DNA of 35,843 bases from Saprospiraceae bacterium (GCA_020631405.1 JAHDHH010000043.1:1-35843), one strand, 5' to 3'; positions 23,864-32,663 are shown, counted from the stretch's first letter. The notes: generated from the letters alone by a model not told the origin. Numbers and translations are program-made.

Positions 23864-25350
23864 TATGCTGTCCTCACTTGCTTAGTACTAAGATAGAATA
23901 TTGTAAGATAACCATAGCTTAGTGCAAGATGCATTGGTAACATAGAATGAAATCCAGTGTAGAAGGCCCCAATTACGCCAACAATAAAGTAAACAGCTAA
24001 GAGACCTTCTACTATCGTTGAAAGAGAAATCTTACGTTTCATATAGTTACCTGGATTGATAGTATCCGAAGACTTGATAATATTATACTTTGGAGTCCTG
24101 ATAAAGGCAGTAACCTTTCCCATGAATCCTTGTACCACTGCTACACTATTGTGCAATGCCATCGCCATAGACAAGGCTAAAAACAATGGAAATAAGACAA
24201 AGAAATAAGTGACACGATAGAGGTAGCTTTTATTGTTATGTTGGTTATGGACGTTAGCTGCGTAGTAAACTAAGACTATCGAGATTGTAGCTAGGATAAA
24301 TGGCCCAAATACTGTCATATCGATACTCAACGGAGTAACTAAAAACATTAAAGGCACACTTACAATAGACAGCGTAAGGATAGCAATAAATAGGCTACTA
24401 CTAAACAAGTGAAGTGTACCGTGTACCTTCTGTCTAAATGGTAAGTCTGACCTCCACACAGTAGGTAAGAGTTTTTTTGCTGTCTCTGCCCCACCCTTCA
24501 TCCATCTATATTGTTGAGACTTCAACCCACTCATTTCACTAGGAAGCTCAGCTGGAGAAACTACATGCTCGAGAAACTTAATCTTCCAGCCCTTCATCTG
24601 AGCTCTATAACTCAAGTCAAGATCCTCTGTCAACGTATCAGCTTCCCAACCTCCTGCCTCATCAATAGTCTGTCTTCTCCAAACTCCTGCGGTACCATTA
24701 AACTGCAATAAAAACCCACCAGCATACCTGCCAAATTGCTCAACTGTAAAATGCACATTGAGTTGAAATGCTTGCAACCTTGTCAACAGTGAGTAGGTCT
24801 CATTGATATGTCCCCACCTTGTCTGTACTACTCCAATCTGAGGATTTGAAAAATGAGGTAGAGTATTCTTAATAAAGTCAGCGCTTGGTAGAAAATCTGC
24901 ATCAAATATGACTATGAACTCACCCTTAACACTAGACATTGCCGCTTTGAGTGCCCCAGCTTTGTAGCCAGTCCTGTCTACTCGATGCAAGAGTTCGATA
25001 TCGTATCCTTGTGCCTTATACTTTGCTACTTCTCTTTTTGACAACTCTAGTGTATCATCAGTGGAGTCATCTAGGACCTGAATCTGTATAAGTTCTTTAG
25101 GATAATCCAATTGGGTAATATTAGCAAGTAACCGCTCTACGACAAATTGCTCATTGAATATTGGCAACTGTATAGTCACAATTGGTAGATTATCTAAGTC
25201 CAATCCTGGAACCAGATGCCCTTTATTATTACTTAGCTTCGACCAGAAATAGTGAGCTAAGAGGTGTAGCTGCATAACACAAAACACGGAAACGAATACC
25301 AATGCTCCAATATATATTGTGAGTATGAAATAACCTAGATAGTGTAGCAT
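23863..25350 (-). CDS. membrane GT2 glycosyltransferase, cellulose-synthase-like
   Basis: 495 residues. One transmembrane helix at the N-terminus, a cytoplasmic GT2 domain, then four or so C-terminal membrane helices. Catalytic motifs are all visible: 'VLDDSTDDT' (first Asp), FDADFLP (DxD, about residue 147), TEDLDL (TED, about 240) and QQYRWMKGG (QxxRW, about 276). These mark a processive-type or CESA/CslA-like inverting enzyme. The helix FVSVFCVMQLHLLAHYFW and the domain order resemble bacterial glucomannan- or ceramide-glucosyltransferase-like proteins. Its ATG shares one base with the stop of the upstream gene (TAATG), and the next gene starts on its own stop, so the three genes make one tightly coupled operon. 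No bcsB or PilZ domain is seen. Confidence 0.87.
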   Translation of the reverse strand: MLHYLGYFILTIYIGALVFVSVFCVMQLHLLAHYFWSKLSNNKGHLVPGLDLDNLPIVTIQLPIFNEQFVVERLLANITQLDYPKELIQIQVLDDSTDDTLELSKREVAKYKAQGYDIELLHRVDRTGYKAGALKAAMSSVKGEFIVIFDADFLPSADFIKNTLPHFSNPQIGVVQTRWGHINETYSLLTRLQAFQLNVHFTVEQFGRYAGGFLLQFNGTAGVWRRQTIDEAGGWEADTLTEDLDLSYRAQMKGWKIKFLEHVVSPAELPSEMSGLKSQQYRWMKGGAETAKKLLPTVWRSDLPFRQKVHGTLHLFSSSLFIAILTLSIVSVPLMFLVTPLSIDMTVFGPFILATISIVLVYYAANVHNQHNNKSYLYRVTYFFVLFPLFLALSMAMALHNSVAVVQGFMGKVTAFIRTPKYNIIKSSDTINPGNYMKRKISLSTIVEGLLAVYFIVGVIGAFYTGFHSMLPMHLALSYGYLTIFYLSTKQVRTA

Positions 25351-26072
25351 TAGCGCTTAGTCTTTGTTAGTGAATACTTGAGTATGGTTGTTATGATTTT
25401 ATATCCGGCAAGTAGTGTTCCTTTAACTGTTCCTGAGACCTTGGATACACCTATTCTTTTTTTATACTTAACTGGCACTTCTATAGTCTTCAAGCCAAGT
25501 TTAGCAGCCTTGACTTGCATCTCAACTGTCCAACCGTAGGTTTTATCTTGCATATCTATAGCAGTCAGCGCCTCCCAACTAATTGCTCTAAAGGGTCCTA
25601 GGTCGGTAAATGTAACACCGTAAAGCACTTTAATCATTTTTGTCGCTAGCCAGTTTCCAAAGATTTGTTGTGGCGTCATTGACCCTTTTTCCTTCTCTCC
25701 ACTTGCCCTTGAGCCTATAACCATATCAGCAGCATCGCATATTATCGGATCAACTAGTAACGGCATTTGCTCTGGATAATCACTGAAATCACCATCTAAA
25801 AACACGACTATATCGGGTAGTACATCCTGATTACTACAATGTGCCATTCCTTTGAGACATGCCCAGCCATATCCTGGTCTGTCCTCATCTAAGACTGTAG
25901 CACCTGCAGCTTCTGCAACCGTTCTTGTGTTGTCAGTTGATCTATTATTGCACACAATAATCTCTCTGACTAGTTGTTTGGGGATGGCCTCTATCACATT
26001 ACCAATAGCACCCTCTTCATTGTAAGCAGGGATGATGACGTCAATAAGTTGGCTTTGTCGCTTTGGCTTCAT
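25350..26072 (-). CDS. GT2 glycosyltransferase, polyprenyl-phosphate mannose/glucose synthase-like
   Basis: 240 residues of the DPM1/DPG_synthase type. Motifs: 'VIIPAYNEEGAIGNVIEAI' at the N-terminus, 'VCNNRSTDNT', 'GYGWACLKGM', the metal-binding 'FLDGDFSDYPEQ' near residue 90, 'IGSRASGEKEKGSM' and 'GPFRAISWEAL'. The enzyme likely transfers a sugar from a nucleotide sugar to a polyprenyl phosphate on the cytoplasmic face. No C-terminal membrane helices are present, unlike GtrB-type proteins. First gene of the three-gene operon, which makes sense if it supplies the lipid-linked sugar used by the downstream GT-C enzyme; that link is inferred from order. Driven by the promoter at 26085-26112. 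Confidence 0.87.
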   Translation of the reverse strand: MKPKRQSQLIDVIIPAYNEEGAIGNVIEAIPKQLVREIIVCNNRSTDNTRTVAEAAGATVLDEDRPGYGWACLKGMAHCSNQDVLPDIVVFLDGDFSDYPEQMPLLVDPIICDAADMVIGSRASGEKEKGSMTPQQIFGNWLATKMIKVLYGVTFTDLGPFRAISWEALTAIDMQDKTYGWTVEMQVKAAKLGLKTIEVPVKYKKRIGVSKVSGTVKGTLLAGYKIITTILKYSLTKTKR

Positions 26073-26084
26073 AATTAATGTCTA

Positions 26085-26112
26085 CAAATGTAAAATTTAA
26101 AGCATGATTCAA
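26085..26112 (-). promoter_or_regulatory. promoter of the glycosyltransferase operon
   Basis: On the minus strand TTG (26112-26110), 17 bases, then TACATTTG (26092-26085), an exact TAnnTTTG match, 12 bases before the start codon at 26072. The TTG is half of the palindrome CAATTG at 26110-26115. Confidence 0.55.
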
Positions 26113-26141
26113 TTGTTATTTCAAGGACAATGTTAATTTTT
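26113..26141 (+). promoter_or_regulatory. promoter of the beta-helix lipoprotein gene
   Basis: TTG (26113-26115), 18 bases, then TAATTTTT (26134-26141), one mismatch from TAnnTTTG. The predicted transcript start is near 26147, which favours the ATG at 26161 over an in-frame TTG at 26149. The TTG is the other half of the CAATTG used by the divergent promoter. Confidence 0.4.
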
Positions 26142-26160
26142 TTGCAACTTGCAATTGAAT

Positions 26161-27630
26161 ATGAATAATACCCGACTACTTCTCTTCACAGCTTTGGCAA
26201 GTATTGCCATACTCATCATTGTCTCTTGTCAAAAGGATACCTTCTTTGTGGGTGACGACTTAACTCTGAGGTATGAAGTAGACACTCTCCGCTTTGATAC
26301 AGTATTCACGACTGTAGGCACCATCACAAGGTCAATCAAAGTCTATAATGACTATGACGAAAAAGTAAATATTGAGTCAATCACTCTTAGAAATGAAGGA
26401 ACAAAATTTAGACTCAATGTTCAAGGATTCAGCAACGGACCAATAGAGGATATTGTCATTCAACCTCAGGACAGTATTTACATCTTTGTCGAAGCTACTG
26501 TAGATCCAGATGCTCCCATCTCTGTGAGTCCATTTATCATAGAAGATGCTATCACAATCATCACCACAAATCCTGATACCATCTACCTAGAGGCTTATGG
26601 TCAAAATGCCAATTACATCCCATCTAACGTGAGCAATGGCCAATTCAACTATGTCAGCTGTAATCTCGGTGAGTGGACATGGGATGATCCAAAACCTTAT
26701 GTCATGTATGGTTCTTTGTTTATTGATAGTTGCACACTTGTGCTACCACCTGGATGCCGTGTCTACGTACATGGAGGAATAGCTGACAATGAACTAGGTG
26801 TCTATAACGATGGTCTTTTGATTATTGGCCAACAAGGACAAATACAAGCGAGAGGAGAGCTTGGCAATCCGGTTACAATCAGGACTGATAGATTAGAACC
26901 CTCATTTCAGGATGATGCAGGTCAGTGGGGAGGTATTTTACTTGCCTCTTCAAGGCAAAACACCTTTGATTATACGACTATCCTTCACTCTATTGTTGGG
27001 GTAAGAGTCGACAGCTCTTCTAATGCTACATTGAACAATTGTGAAATTGGATTCAACAGCGCTAATGCGATACTTGGTGTACACTCAAAAATTGTAGCTA
27101 ACAATTGTTTGTTTCATTCTTCAAATAGCCATGGAATTAACCTTGTACATGGAGGAGAATATGATTTTCAATATTGCACAGTATTTAATGAGTCCAGCCA
27201 GACCCATGCAGTCAATATTAATAATTACAAATGTCTAGACCAGCTGTGCTTCAATGCTATTAAGAATCCTGTTGACGCTACTTTTAGGAACTGCTTGCTC
27301 TATGGTTACAATTCAGATGAAGTTTGGCTTGAAGATATTGACTTTGAAGACAACTCTGACTTCAATTACTTCTTTGATCACTGTGGGCTAAGGATTGATG
27401 AACTACTAGATGCGCAGCTGTTTCCTAATTTCTTCGAAAACTGCTCCAACTGTCTTACTCTATCTTCAGATGATGAAGTATTCATTGATATTGACAGTAC
27501 TAACTTTAGATTAGACACTATGTCTTTGGCCATAGATAAAGCAAAGGTGATTTCAACCCTTAATATCGATATTGAGGGTAATAGTCGTGGATCTAACCCA
27601 GATCTAGGTTGCTATGAATTTCTACAATAG
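26161..27630 (+). CDS. right-handed parallel beta-helix lipoprotein, probably surface exposed
   Basis: 489 residues from the ATG at 26161. Lipoprotein signal with lipobox IIVSC (Cys23), followed by QKDT, which resembles the acidic export signal of surface lipoproteins in Bacteroidota. Residues about 35-145 are a beta-sandwich-like domain ('RFDTVFTTVGTITRSIKVYN', 'PQDSIYIFVEATVDP'), and about 190-420 are short turns rich in Asn, Gly and His ('WGGILLASSRQNTFDYTTI', 'NNCEIGFNSANAILGVHS') characteristic of a parallel beta-helix. The C-terminus 'DIEGNSRGSNPDLGCYEF' matches the closing motif of beta-helix proteins with choice-of-anchor Q-like ends. Such folds often bind or cleave polysaccharide, but I see no catalytic signature. 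Divergent from the glycosyltransferase operon, sharing its promoter region. Confidence 0.82.
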   Translation: MNNTRLLLFTALASIAILIIVSCQKDTFFVGDDLTLRYEVDTLRFDTVFTTVGTITRSIKVYNDYDEKVNIESITLRNEGTKFRLNVQGFSNGPIEDIVIQPQDSIYIFVEATVDPDAPISVSPFIIEDAITIITTNPDTIYLEAYGQNANYIPSNVSNGQFNYVSCNLGEWTWDDPKPYVMYGSLFIDSCTLVLPPGCRVYVHGGIADNELGVYNDGLLIIGQQGQIQARGELGNPVTIRTDRLEPSFQDDAGQWGGILLASSRQNTFDYTTILHSIVGVRVDSSSNATLNNCEIGFNSANAILGVHSKIVANNCLFHSSNSHGINLVHGGEYDFQYCTVFNESSQTHAVNINNYKCLDQLCFNAIKNPVDATFRNCLLYGYNSDEVWLEDIDFEDNSDFNYFFDHCGLRIDELLDAQLFPNFFENCSNCLTLSSDDEVFIDIDSTNFRLDTMSLAIDKAKVISTLNIDIEGNSRGSNPDLGCYEFLQ

Positions 27631-27680
27631 CTAAAACATATTTACCTATGTATCTGTAGCAATAAAAGCAACCTTTGACA

Positions 27681-28358
27681 TTAAGTAAACGCTACAAAAC
27701 TGATAAACTCACTCTTCCAATAGCTTAAATTAGTAGACCTCATTCCAAGCTTAGACTCGGTTGTAGCTATCTTTTCTAATAACGGCTGGTGCTTATTCAT
27801 AAAGACATTGAGGACTTTGCTCACCTTGGCCACTCGATCTAAGTCAAGATGGATCAAGGCTTGCTTACTCTCTACTTTTACTAGAAAACTATTAAATGTG
27901 TCATAATCAGTCTGGAAGTACTTATCGGGGTTATTTAGCGTCAAGTACAAGGAAACCAGACTTCTATTACTATGGTAATGGTCTCTGATTTTTTCAGATT
28001 TTACCTTGACTGTAGTTAACAATTCATCACAGCTAAACAAAAACCTACTTACTCTTCCTTCTACTTCTTTGTCTTCGTCAAAAAGACTCCTAAACATACT
28101 CTTGATAAAGTCAGGATCCTCTTGAATAAAAGCAAGCATGATATCTTTAGGATAGTAGTCATGATCCTTCCACAGTCTTCTTGACATTGAGGAGTCCAAG
28201 CCTTTGTTATAAGTGTAAGCGAAGTCCTCACGACTCATATCCCAATACTTGTTAAATTTGACACTACAGTCACTGAGTAACTGGACAAATCCAACATTGT
28301 TCGGTGAAATAGTGTCGGCGAATTGGTCCAAATATGCATTAATCTTATCTACTTTCAT
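27681..28358 (-). CDS. protein of unknown function coupled to an aldo/keto reductase gene
   Basis: 225 residues, no signal peptide or membrane helix, mostly predicted helical and highly charged. Noticeable stretches are 'YWDMSREDFAYTYNKGLDSS', 'DHDYYPKDIMLAFIQEDPDF', 'LTLNNPDKYFQTDYDTFNSF' and a C-terminal 'YWKSEFISFVAF'. The NPDKY motif in a Tyr/Phe-rich context faintly recalls N-terminal regions of some Bacteroidota McrB-like ATPases, but that is from memory and unsupported by other motifs; no ATPase domain is present. Its ATG directly follows the TAG stop of the aldo/keto reductase gene with no spacer, so the two are translated together. Converges with the beta-helix lipoprotein gene, 50 bp between stops. 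Function not assigned. Confidence 0.7.
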   Translation of the reverse strand: MKVDKINAYLDQFADTISPNNVGFVQLLSDCSVKFNKYWDMSREDFAYTYNKGLDSSMSRRLWKDHDYYPKDIMLAFIQEDPDFIKSMFRSLFDEDKEVEGRVSRFLFSCDELLTTVKVKSEKIRDHYHSNRSLVSLYLTLNNPDKYFQTDYDTFNSFLVKVESKQALIHLDLDRVAKVSKVLNVFMNKHQPLLEKIATTESKLGMRSTNLSYWKSEFISFVAFT

Positions 28359-29342
28359 CTACCAAGCTGGGTGTTTAGGTTTGTTTTGCAAGACTGCTTC
28401 TATTCTTTCGTTAATCTCATCTGGAATACTTGGAAGCACCTCGAGAGTATTTAGATTTTCTTCTAATTGTGACAACTTGGATGCACCCAGGATTACAGTA
28501 CTGACATGTTGATTTTGTTGACACCATTTGATGCCTAATTGAGGCAAGGACACATTGAGTTCCAGAGCTATAGCATTTAAGCTTCTGACGATCTCTAGTT
28601 TTTCTTCAGTCACAGATCGTTCTTTCAACCAAGAGAGTTCCTCTCTACCTAGTCTTGTTCCTGCTGGAAACTGACCAATATACTTAGGTGATAAGAGTCC
28701 TGAAGCCAGCGGAGACCAGATTGTTGTCCCCAGACCTACAGTTGTATACAGCTTGCTATACTCTACTTCTACCTTGTCCCTATGTAGCATATTATACTGA
28801 GGTTGCTCCATGACTGGACCAATCAAATTCAGTTTTTCTGCAACCATATGAGCTTCCATTATCTCTAGTGCTGACCACTCTGAGGTACCCCAATAGAGAA
28901 TCTTACCTTGTTGAATCAAGTGGTTCATTGCCCAAACCGTCTCTGCCATTGGTGTCTTCTTATCTGGTCTATGACAAAAGAACAAATCAAGGTAGTCTAC
29001 TTGTAATCGTCTTAACGCAGCATGGCAGGCTTCCATGATATGCTTTCTACTTAGTCCTGTCTGATTAGGTAGCTTACCGCCATCACCAAAGTAGACTTTC
29101 GACGACAGGACATACGAGGTACGATCCCAATTCATCTTTTTCAATATCTTACCCATGACAATCTCTGATTGGCCATTGGCGTAAATCTCAGCATTATCAA
29201 AAAAATTGACTCCATGATCATAAGCATATGCCATCAATTCTTCTGATGTATTATCCTCTATTTGATTGCCAAACGTGATCCAGCTACCGAAAGAGAGTTC
29301 GCTGACTTGCAATCCTGATTTTCCCAAATATCTATATTCCAT
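28359..29342 (-). CDS. aldo/keto reductase, Kv-beta-subunit-like group
   Basis: 327 residues forming one (beta/alpha)8 barrel. The catalytic tetrad is visible: Asp49 (NFFDNAEIY), Tyr54, Lys82 (VLSSKVYF) and His124 (FFCHRPD). 'YRYLGKSGLQVSELSFGSW' at the N-terminus, 'GTSEWSALEIMEA', 'MEQPQYNML' and the C-terminal NADP-binding 'VILGASKLSQLEENL' match the AKR6/AKR14-like family that includes the K+ channel beta subunit and YghZ-type reductases. It probably reduces aldehydes or ketones with NADPH in the cytoplasm; the physiological substrate is unknown. First gene of a two-gene operon with the unknown protein immediately downstream; divergent from the TonB receptor gene across 78 bp. Confidence 0.92.
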   Translation of the reverse strand: MEYRYLGKSGLQVSELSFGSWITFGNQIEDNTSEELMAYAYDHGVNFFDNAEIYANGQSEIVMGKILKKMNWDRTSYVLSSKVYFGDGGKLPNQTGLSRKHIMEACHAALRRLQVDYLDLFFCHRPDKKTPMAETVWAMNHLIQQGKILYWGTSEWSALEIMEAHMVAEKLNLIGPVMEQPQYNMLHRDKVEVEYSKLYTTVGLGTTIWSPLASGLLSPKYIGQFPAGTRLGREELSWLKERSVTEEKLEIVRSLNAIALELNVSLPQLGIKWCQQNQHVSTVILGASKLSQLEENLNTLEVLPSIPDEINERIEAVLQNKPKHPAW

Positions 29343-29420
29343 GCTGTAATGTTGTCTTGATTATTTAATATTGAACATAAAAGCAAAGTCAATGTTTGAC
29401 TAGCGTATAATCGTACAAAT

Positions 29421-31841
29421 ATGAGAAACTATCTAGTAGCATCATTTCAAATTGTGATCTTCTTTTTAATATTAATCGGTCAAGCAACTGGTCAATCCGG
29501 AATCATCAAGGGAAATGCGACTGATGCATTGACTAATGAACCTATCATATTCGCCAATGTAGTCATAGTCGGCACCACAATCGGTACTAACACTGACGAA
29601 ACAGGCTACTACGAATTTACGAATCTAGAACCCGGAGTCTATGATGTACAGATCAGTTACCTGGGTTACAAATCCAATACTGAAACAGAACAGCAAGTTC
29701 AAAACAATAGACCCACGACTGTAAACTTTGCCTTAGAAACTGATAGCCAACAACTTGAAGAAGTCACTATCAAGGCGGATGCTTTTAAAAAACCAGTCGA
29801 AAGCCCGGTCTCCCTGAGGACAATCGGAATCACTGAAATCAAGCGAAGACCAGGTGGTAACAGAGACATCAGTAGAGTAATTCAATCTCTTCCAGGTGTC
29901 ACTTCAGGATTGTCTTTTAGGAATGACCTCATTATTAGAGGTGGAGCACCTAACGAAAATAGATTCTACCTCGATGATGTAGAAGTCCCCAATATCAACC
30001 ACTTTGCTACACAAGGAGCATCTGGAGGACCAGCAGGTATTATTAATGTAGACTTTGTCAAGGAAGTCGACTTCTACAGTGGAGCTTTTCCTGCAAATAG
30101 AGGGAATGCTCTCAGTTCTGTATTCCAATTCCGACAAAAAGATGGCAGGAATGATAGACTTGGATTTACCACCACTGTAGGTGCAACTGACCTTGGTGCC
30201 ACCTTAGAAGGCCCAATTGGGAAGAAAACAACATTCTTATTTTCCGCAAGGAGGTCATACTTGCAATTTCTCTTCGAAGCAATTGGCCTACCCTTCTTAC
30301 CCATCTACAATGACTTTCAGACTAAAGTCAAATTCAAACCAAATAACAAGGAAGAATGGACTTTCATTGGTTTGGGTGCGGTGGATAACTTCGAGCTCAA
30401 CCTCGACGCTGACCCAATTGAATCAAACCTATATATCCTAGAAAACATCCCAGTCAACAACCAATGGAACTACACTAATGGACTTGTGTACAAAAGGTAT
30501 AGTGACAAGGGTTTCACCACTTTTGTCTTAAGTAGAAATATGCTTAATAATGAAGCATTTAAGTATGAAAACAATGATGACACCTCTGAGGACAACCTGC
30601 TTCTTAGGTACAAATCACAAGAAATAGAAAACAAACTGAGGATAGAACACAAGGAAAAGATTGGCATTTATAATATCAACTACGGTATTGGGACTGAGCA
30701 AGTAAAATATAACAACTCAACTCAGAATAAAATATTCACCTCTGCTGGGCCAGAAAACATCAACTTTACTTCAGACATACAATTCTACAAGTACTATGGC
30801 TTCGGTCAAGTGAGTAGAGACTTCTTAGAAAATAGACTCTCACTTTCTGCAGGACTTAGAGTAGATGGAAATACTTATTCTGACGATATGTCCAATCCTT
30901 TAGAATTTATCTCTCCAAGACTCTCTGCTAGCTATAGCATCAATGACAATTGGTCAGTGAATGCCAACACTGGGATCTACTACCAAACTCCATCCTATAC
31001 CTTGTTAGGCTATAGAGAAAATGGTACTCTAGTTAATAAAGACAATGACATTACCTTCATCAAAGCTAGCCACGCAGTAGCAGGATTAGAATGGAGTACA
31101 AGTCAGTCAAGTAGGATTACTCTTGAAGGATACTACAAACACTACAATAACTACCCATTCCTACTGAGAGATAGCATCTCACTTGCCAACCTTGGTGGGG
31201 ACTTTGGGGTAATAGGCAATGAGCCTGCAGTGTCAACAAGTGAAGGAAGAACTTATGGTATGGAGTTCTTGTTCCAACAAAGGCTATACAAAGGATTCTA
31301 CGGTATCCTAGCTTATACCCTTGGTTATAGCCAATTCAAAGATAGCTCTGGCGAGTATAGACCTAGTGCTTGGGACAGTAGACACATTCTTAATACAACG
31401 CTAGGCTACCAGTTCAAAAACAACTGGGAGGCTGGTGTCAACCTCAGAGTTCAATCAGCATTACCTGAAACTCCAGCTGCACCAGATGCAGACCTTGTGC
31501 TCAATTGGAATAGAAATAACTTTGCCTATCCAGACTTTGCAAATATCAATTCTCTCAGAGGAGATAACTTTGCAGCAATGGATGTCAGGGTTGATAAAAA
31601 ATGGTTCTTTGAGAAGTGGTCTCTAAATCTCTACTTAGACTTGCAGAATATAGTGTTTTCGGATGCTACTTCGTCAACATTAATCTTAGACAGACCCTTA
31701 GATGATGAAGGATTTCCTATCGGAGATGGCGTCATTGTAAATCCAACTGACCCTATTGAATCTCAACGTTATTTGCTCAAACCGGTAGCCGATGGTAATA
31801 ACGTGACTACACCAACCTTGGGAATCGTGATTAGTATCTAG
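29421..31841 (+). CDS. TonB-dependent outer-membrane receptor with carboxypeptidase-regulatory-like N-domain
   Basis: 806 residues with a signal peptide ending near QATGQ. Residues about 27-112 form a CarboxypepD_reg-like domain ('GNATDALTNEPIIFANVVIV', 'TDETGYYEFTNLEPGVYDVQ'). The plug follows at about 125-235 ('DISRVIQSLPGVTSGLSFRN', 'IIRGGAPNENRFYLDDVEV', 'EVDFYSGAFPANRGNALSSV'). The remainder is a beta-barrel with the usual Tyr/Asn-rich strands and 'AYTLGYSQFKDSSGEYRPSA', 'WDSRHILNTTLGYQF' near the end. It takes up a substrate across the outer membrane using TonB-ExbBD energy. No susD-like gene lies beside it, so it is not a SusCD pair; substrate class (metal complex, peptide or sugar) cannot be told. 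No FUR-like or ECF context is seen here. Confidence 0.93.
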   Translation: MRNYLVASFQIVIFFLILIGQATGQSGIIKGNATDALTNEPIIFANVVIVGTTIGTNTDETGYYEFTNLEPGVYDVQISYLGYKSNTETEQQVQNNRPTTVNFALETDSQQLEEVTIKADAFKKPVESPVSLRTIGITEIKRRPGGNRDISRVIQSLPGVTSGLSFRNDLIIRGGAPNENRFYLDDVEVPNINHFATQGASGGPAGIINVDFVKEVDFYSGAFPANRGNALSSVFQFRQKDGRNDRLGFTTTVGATDLGATLEGPIGKKTTFLFSARRSYLQFLFEAIGLPFLPIYNDFQTKVKFKPNNKEEWTFIGLGAVDNFELNLDADPIESNLYILENIPVNNQWNYTNGLVYKRYSDKGFTTFVLSRNMLNNEAFKYENNDDTSEDNLLLRYKSQEIENKLRIEHKEKIGIYNINYGIGTEQVKYNNSTQNKIFTSAGPENINFTSDIQFYKYYGFGQVSRDFLENRLSLSAGLRVDGNTYSDDMSNPLEFISPRLSASYSINDNWSVNANTGIYYQTPSYTLLGYRENGTLVNKDNDITFIKASHAVAGLEWSTSQSSRITLEGYYKHYNNYPFLLRDSISLANLGGDFGVIGNEPAVSTSEGRTYGMEFLFQQRLYKGFYGILAYTLGYSQFKDSSGEYRPSAWDSRHILNTTLGYQFKNNWEAGVNLRVQSALPETPAAPDADLVLNWNRNNFAYPDFANINSLRGDNFAAMDVRVDKKWFFEKWSLNLYLDLQNIVFSDATSSTLILDRPLDDEGFPIGDGVIVNPTDPIESQRYLLKPVADGNNVTTPTLGIVISI

Positions 31842-31907
31842 TCGGTATAATGTTCTATCTTGACAACTCAATAATCACGAATCTCTTTACGTCAATTGGG
31901 TAGTCAC

Positions 31908-32663
31908 ATGACATTTCGACTAAGGCCAATATTATCAGAAATTAAAGCATTGTATTCGAATCCTATTTCTACGGATCGATTCAAGGCATACCTATCTCTA
32001 CTTCAAGGGAAATCAAAGGGCGACATGGTATTGCCAATAGGCGGATTCAACCCAATGGCTAAACCGCATATCCTCTTGAAAATTGAAGAATTACAAGACT
32101 TGCGAGCAGAACAAATCATGCATCAGGTCATTGAGGAATTTAATCATACATCTGGAAAAGCTATGAGTCCAGAATTTCAAGTTGTCCTCAACATTGCTGA
32201 TGACTTAATGGGTAGTTGGACTAATTACTACACGACCGATTTCGACAGTAAATTTAAGTTGAATGCCTTGATTAGTAGGCAGTTTTGTGTGCCATACTTC
32301 TGGACTAGCGAAGAGTATTCAGAGGCGGTCATTAAGTCTAGAACCTTAGAATACCTCTATAGGTCACACTATCGGTTAGACCATACAACCCCAAGAGTAC
32401 TTCAAGACTATCTCAACCAAGAAGTCTTTGTCGCCTCACATATCAATCAAGAGGATAGGATTCCTGAACAAGGTGAATTCAACACACTATCCACATTCTA
32501 TAATGAATATATGTTATCTGATGAATACATTAAGATATTCAACTTCTTCTATGGTGATGCAGGGGCGGAGAGTCTTGGGTTTACACAGTATGGGCTGGGT
32601 AACTTTCTTGGCTATGACTATGCTCAGTTCGTAGCAAATACAAGGCATAAGACACCAAATTAA
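31908..32663 (+). CDS. cytoplasmic protein of unknown function
   Basis: 251 residues from the ATG at 31908, preferred over a TTG four codons upstream. No signal peptide or membrane helix. The sequence is helix-rich with an N-terminal 'MTFRLRPILSEIKALYSNPI', a glycine-rich 'DMVLPIGGFNPMAKPHILLK', a 'AEQIMHQVIEEFN' helix, 'DDLMGSWTNYYTTDFDSKF' and a C-terminal 'FFYGDAGAESLGFTQYGLGN'. I do not recognise the family. The gene lies 66 bp after the TonB receptor and 117 bp before pepD, which has its own promoter, so its only possible operon partner is the receptor. Codon use and composition look like the neighbours, and the frame is clean over its whole length. Confidence 0.7.
   Translation: MTFRLRPILSEIKALYSNPISTDRFKAYLSLLQGKSKGDMVLPIGGFNPMAKPHILLKIEELQDLRAEQIMHQVIEEFNHTSGKAMSPEFQVVLNIADDLMGSWTNYYTTDFDSKFKLNALISRQFCVPYFWTSEEYSEAVIKSRTLEYLYRSHYRLDHTTPRVLQDYLNQEVFVASHINQEDRIPEQGEFNTLSTFYNEYMLSDEYIKIFNFFYGDAGAESLGFTQYGLGNFLGYDYAQFVANTRHKTPN

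Noticed and set aside
27681-28358. Restriction-system (McrB N-terminal) protein
   Set aside because: Only a short NPDKY-like resemblance from memory; no ATPase or nuclease gene is adjacent, so no defence role is claimed.
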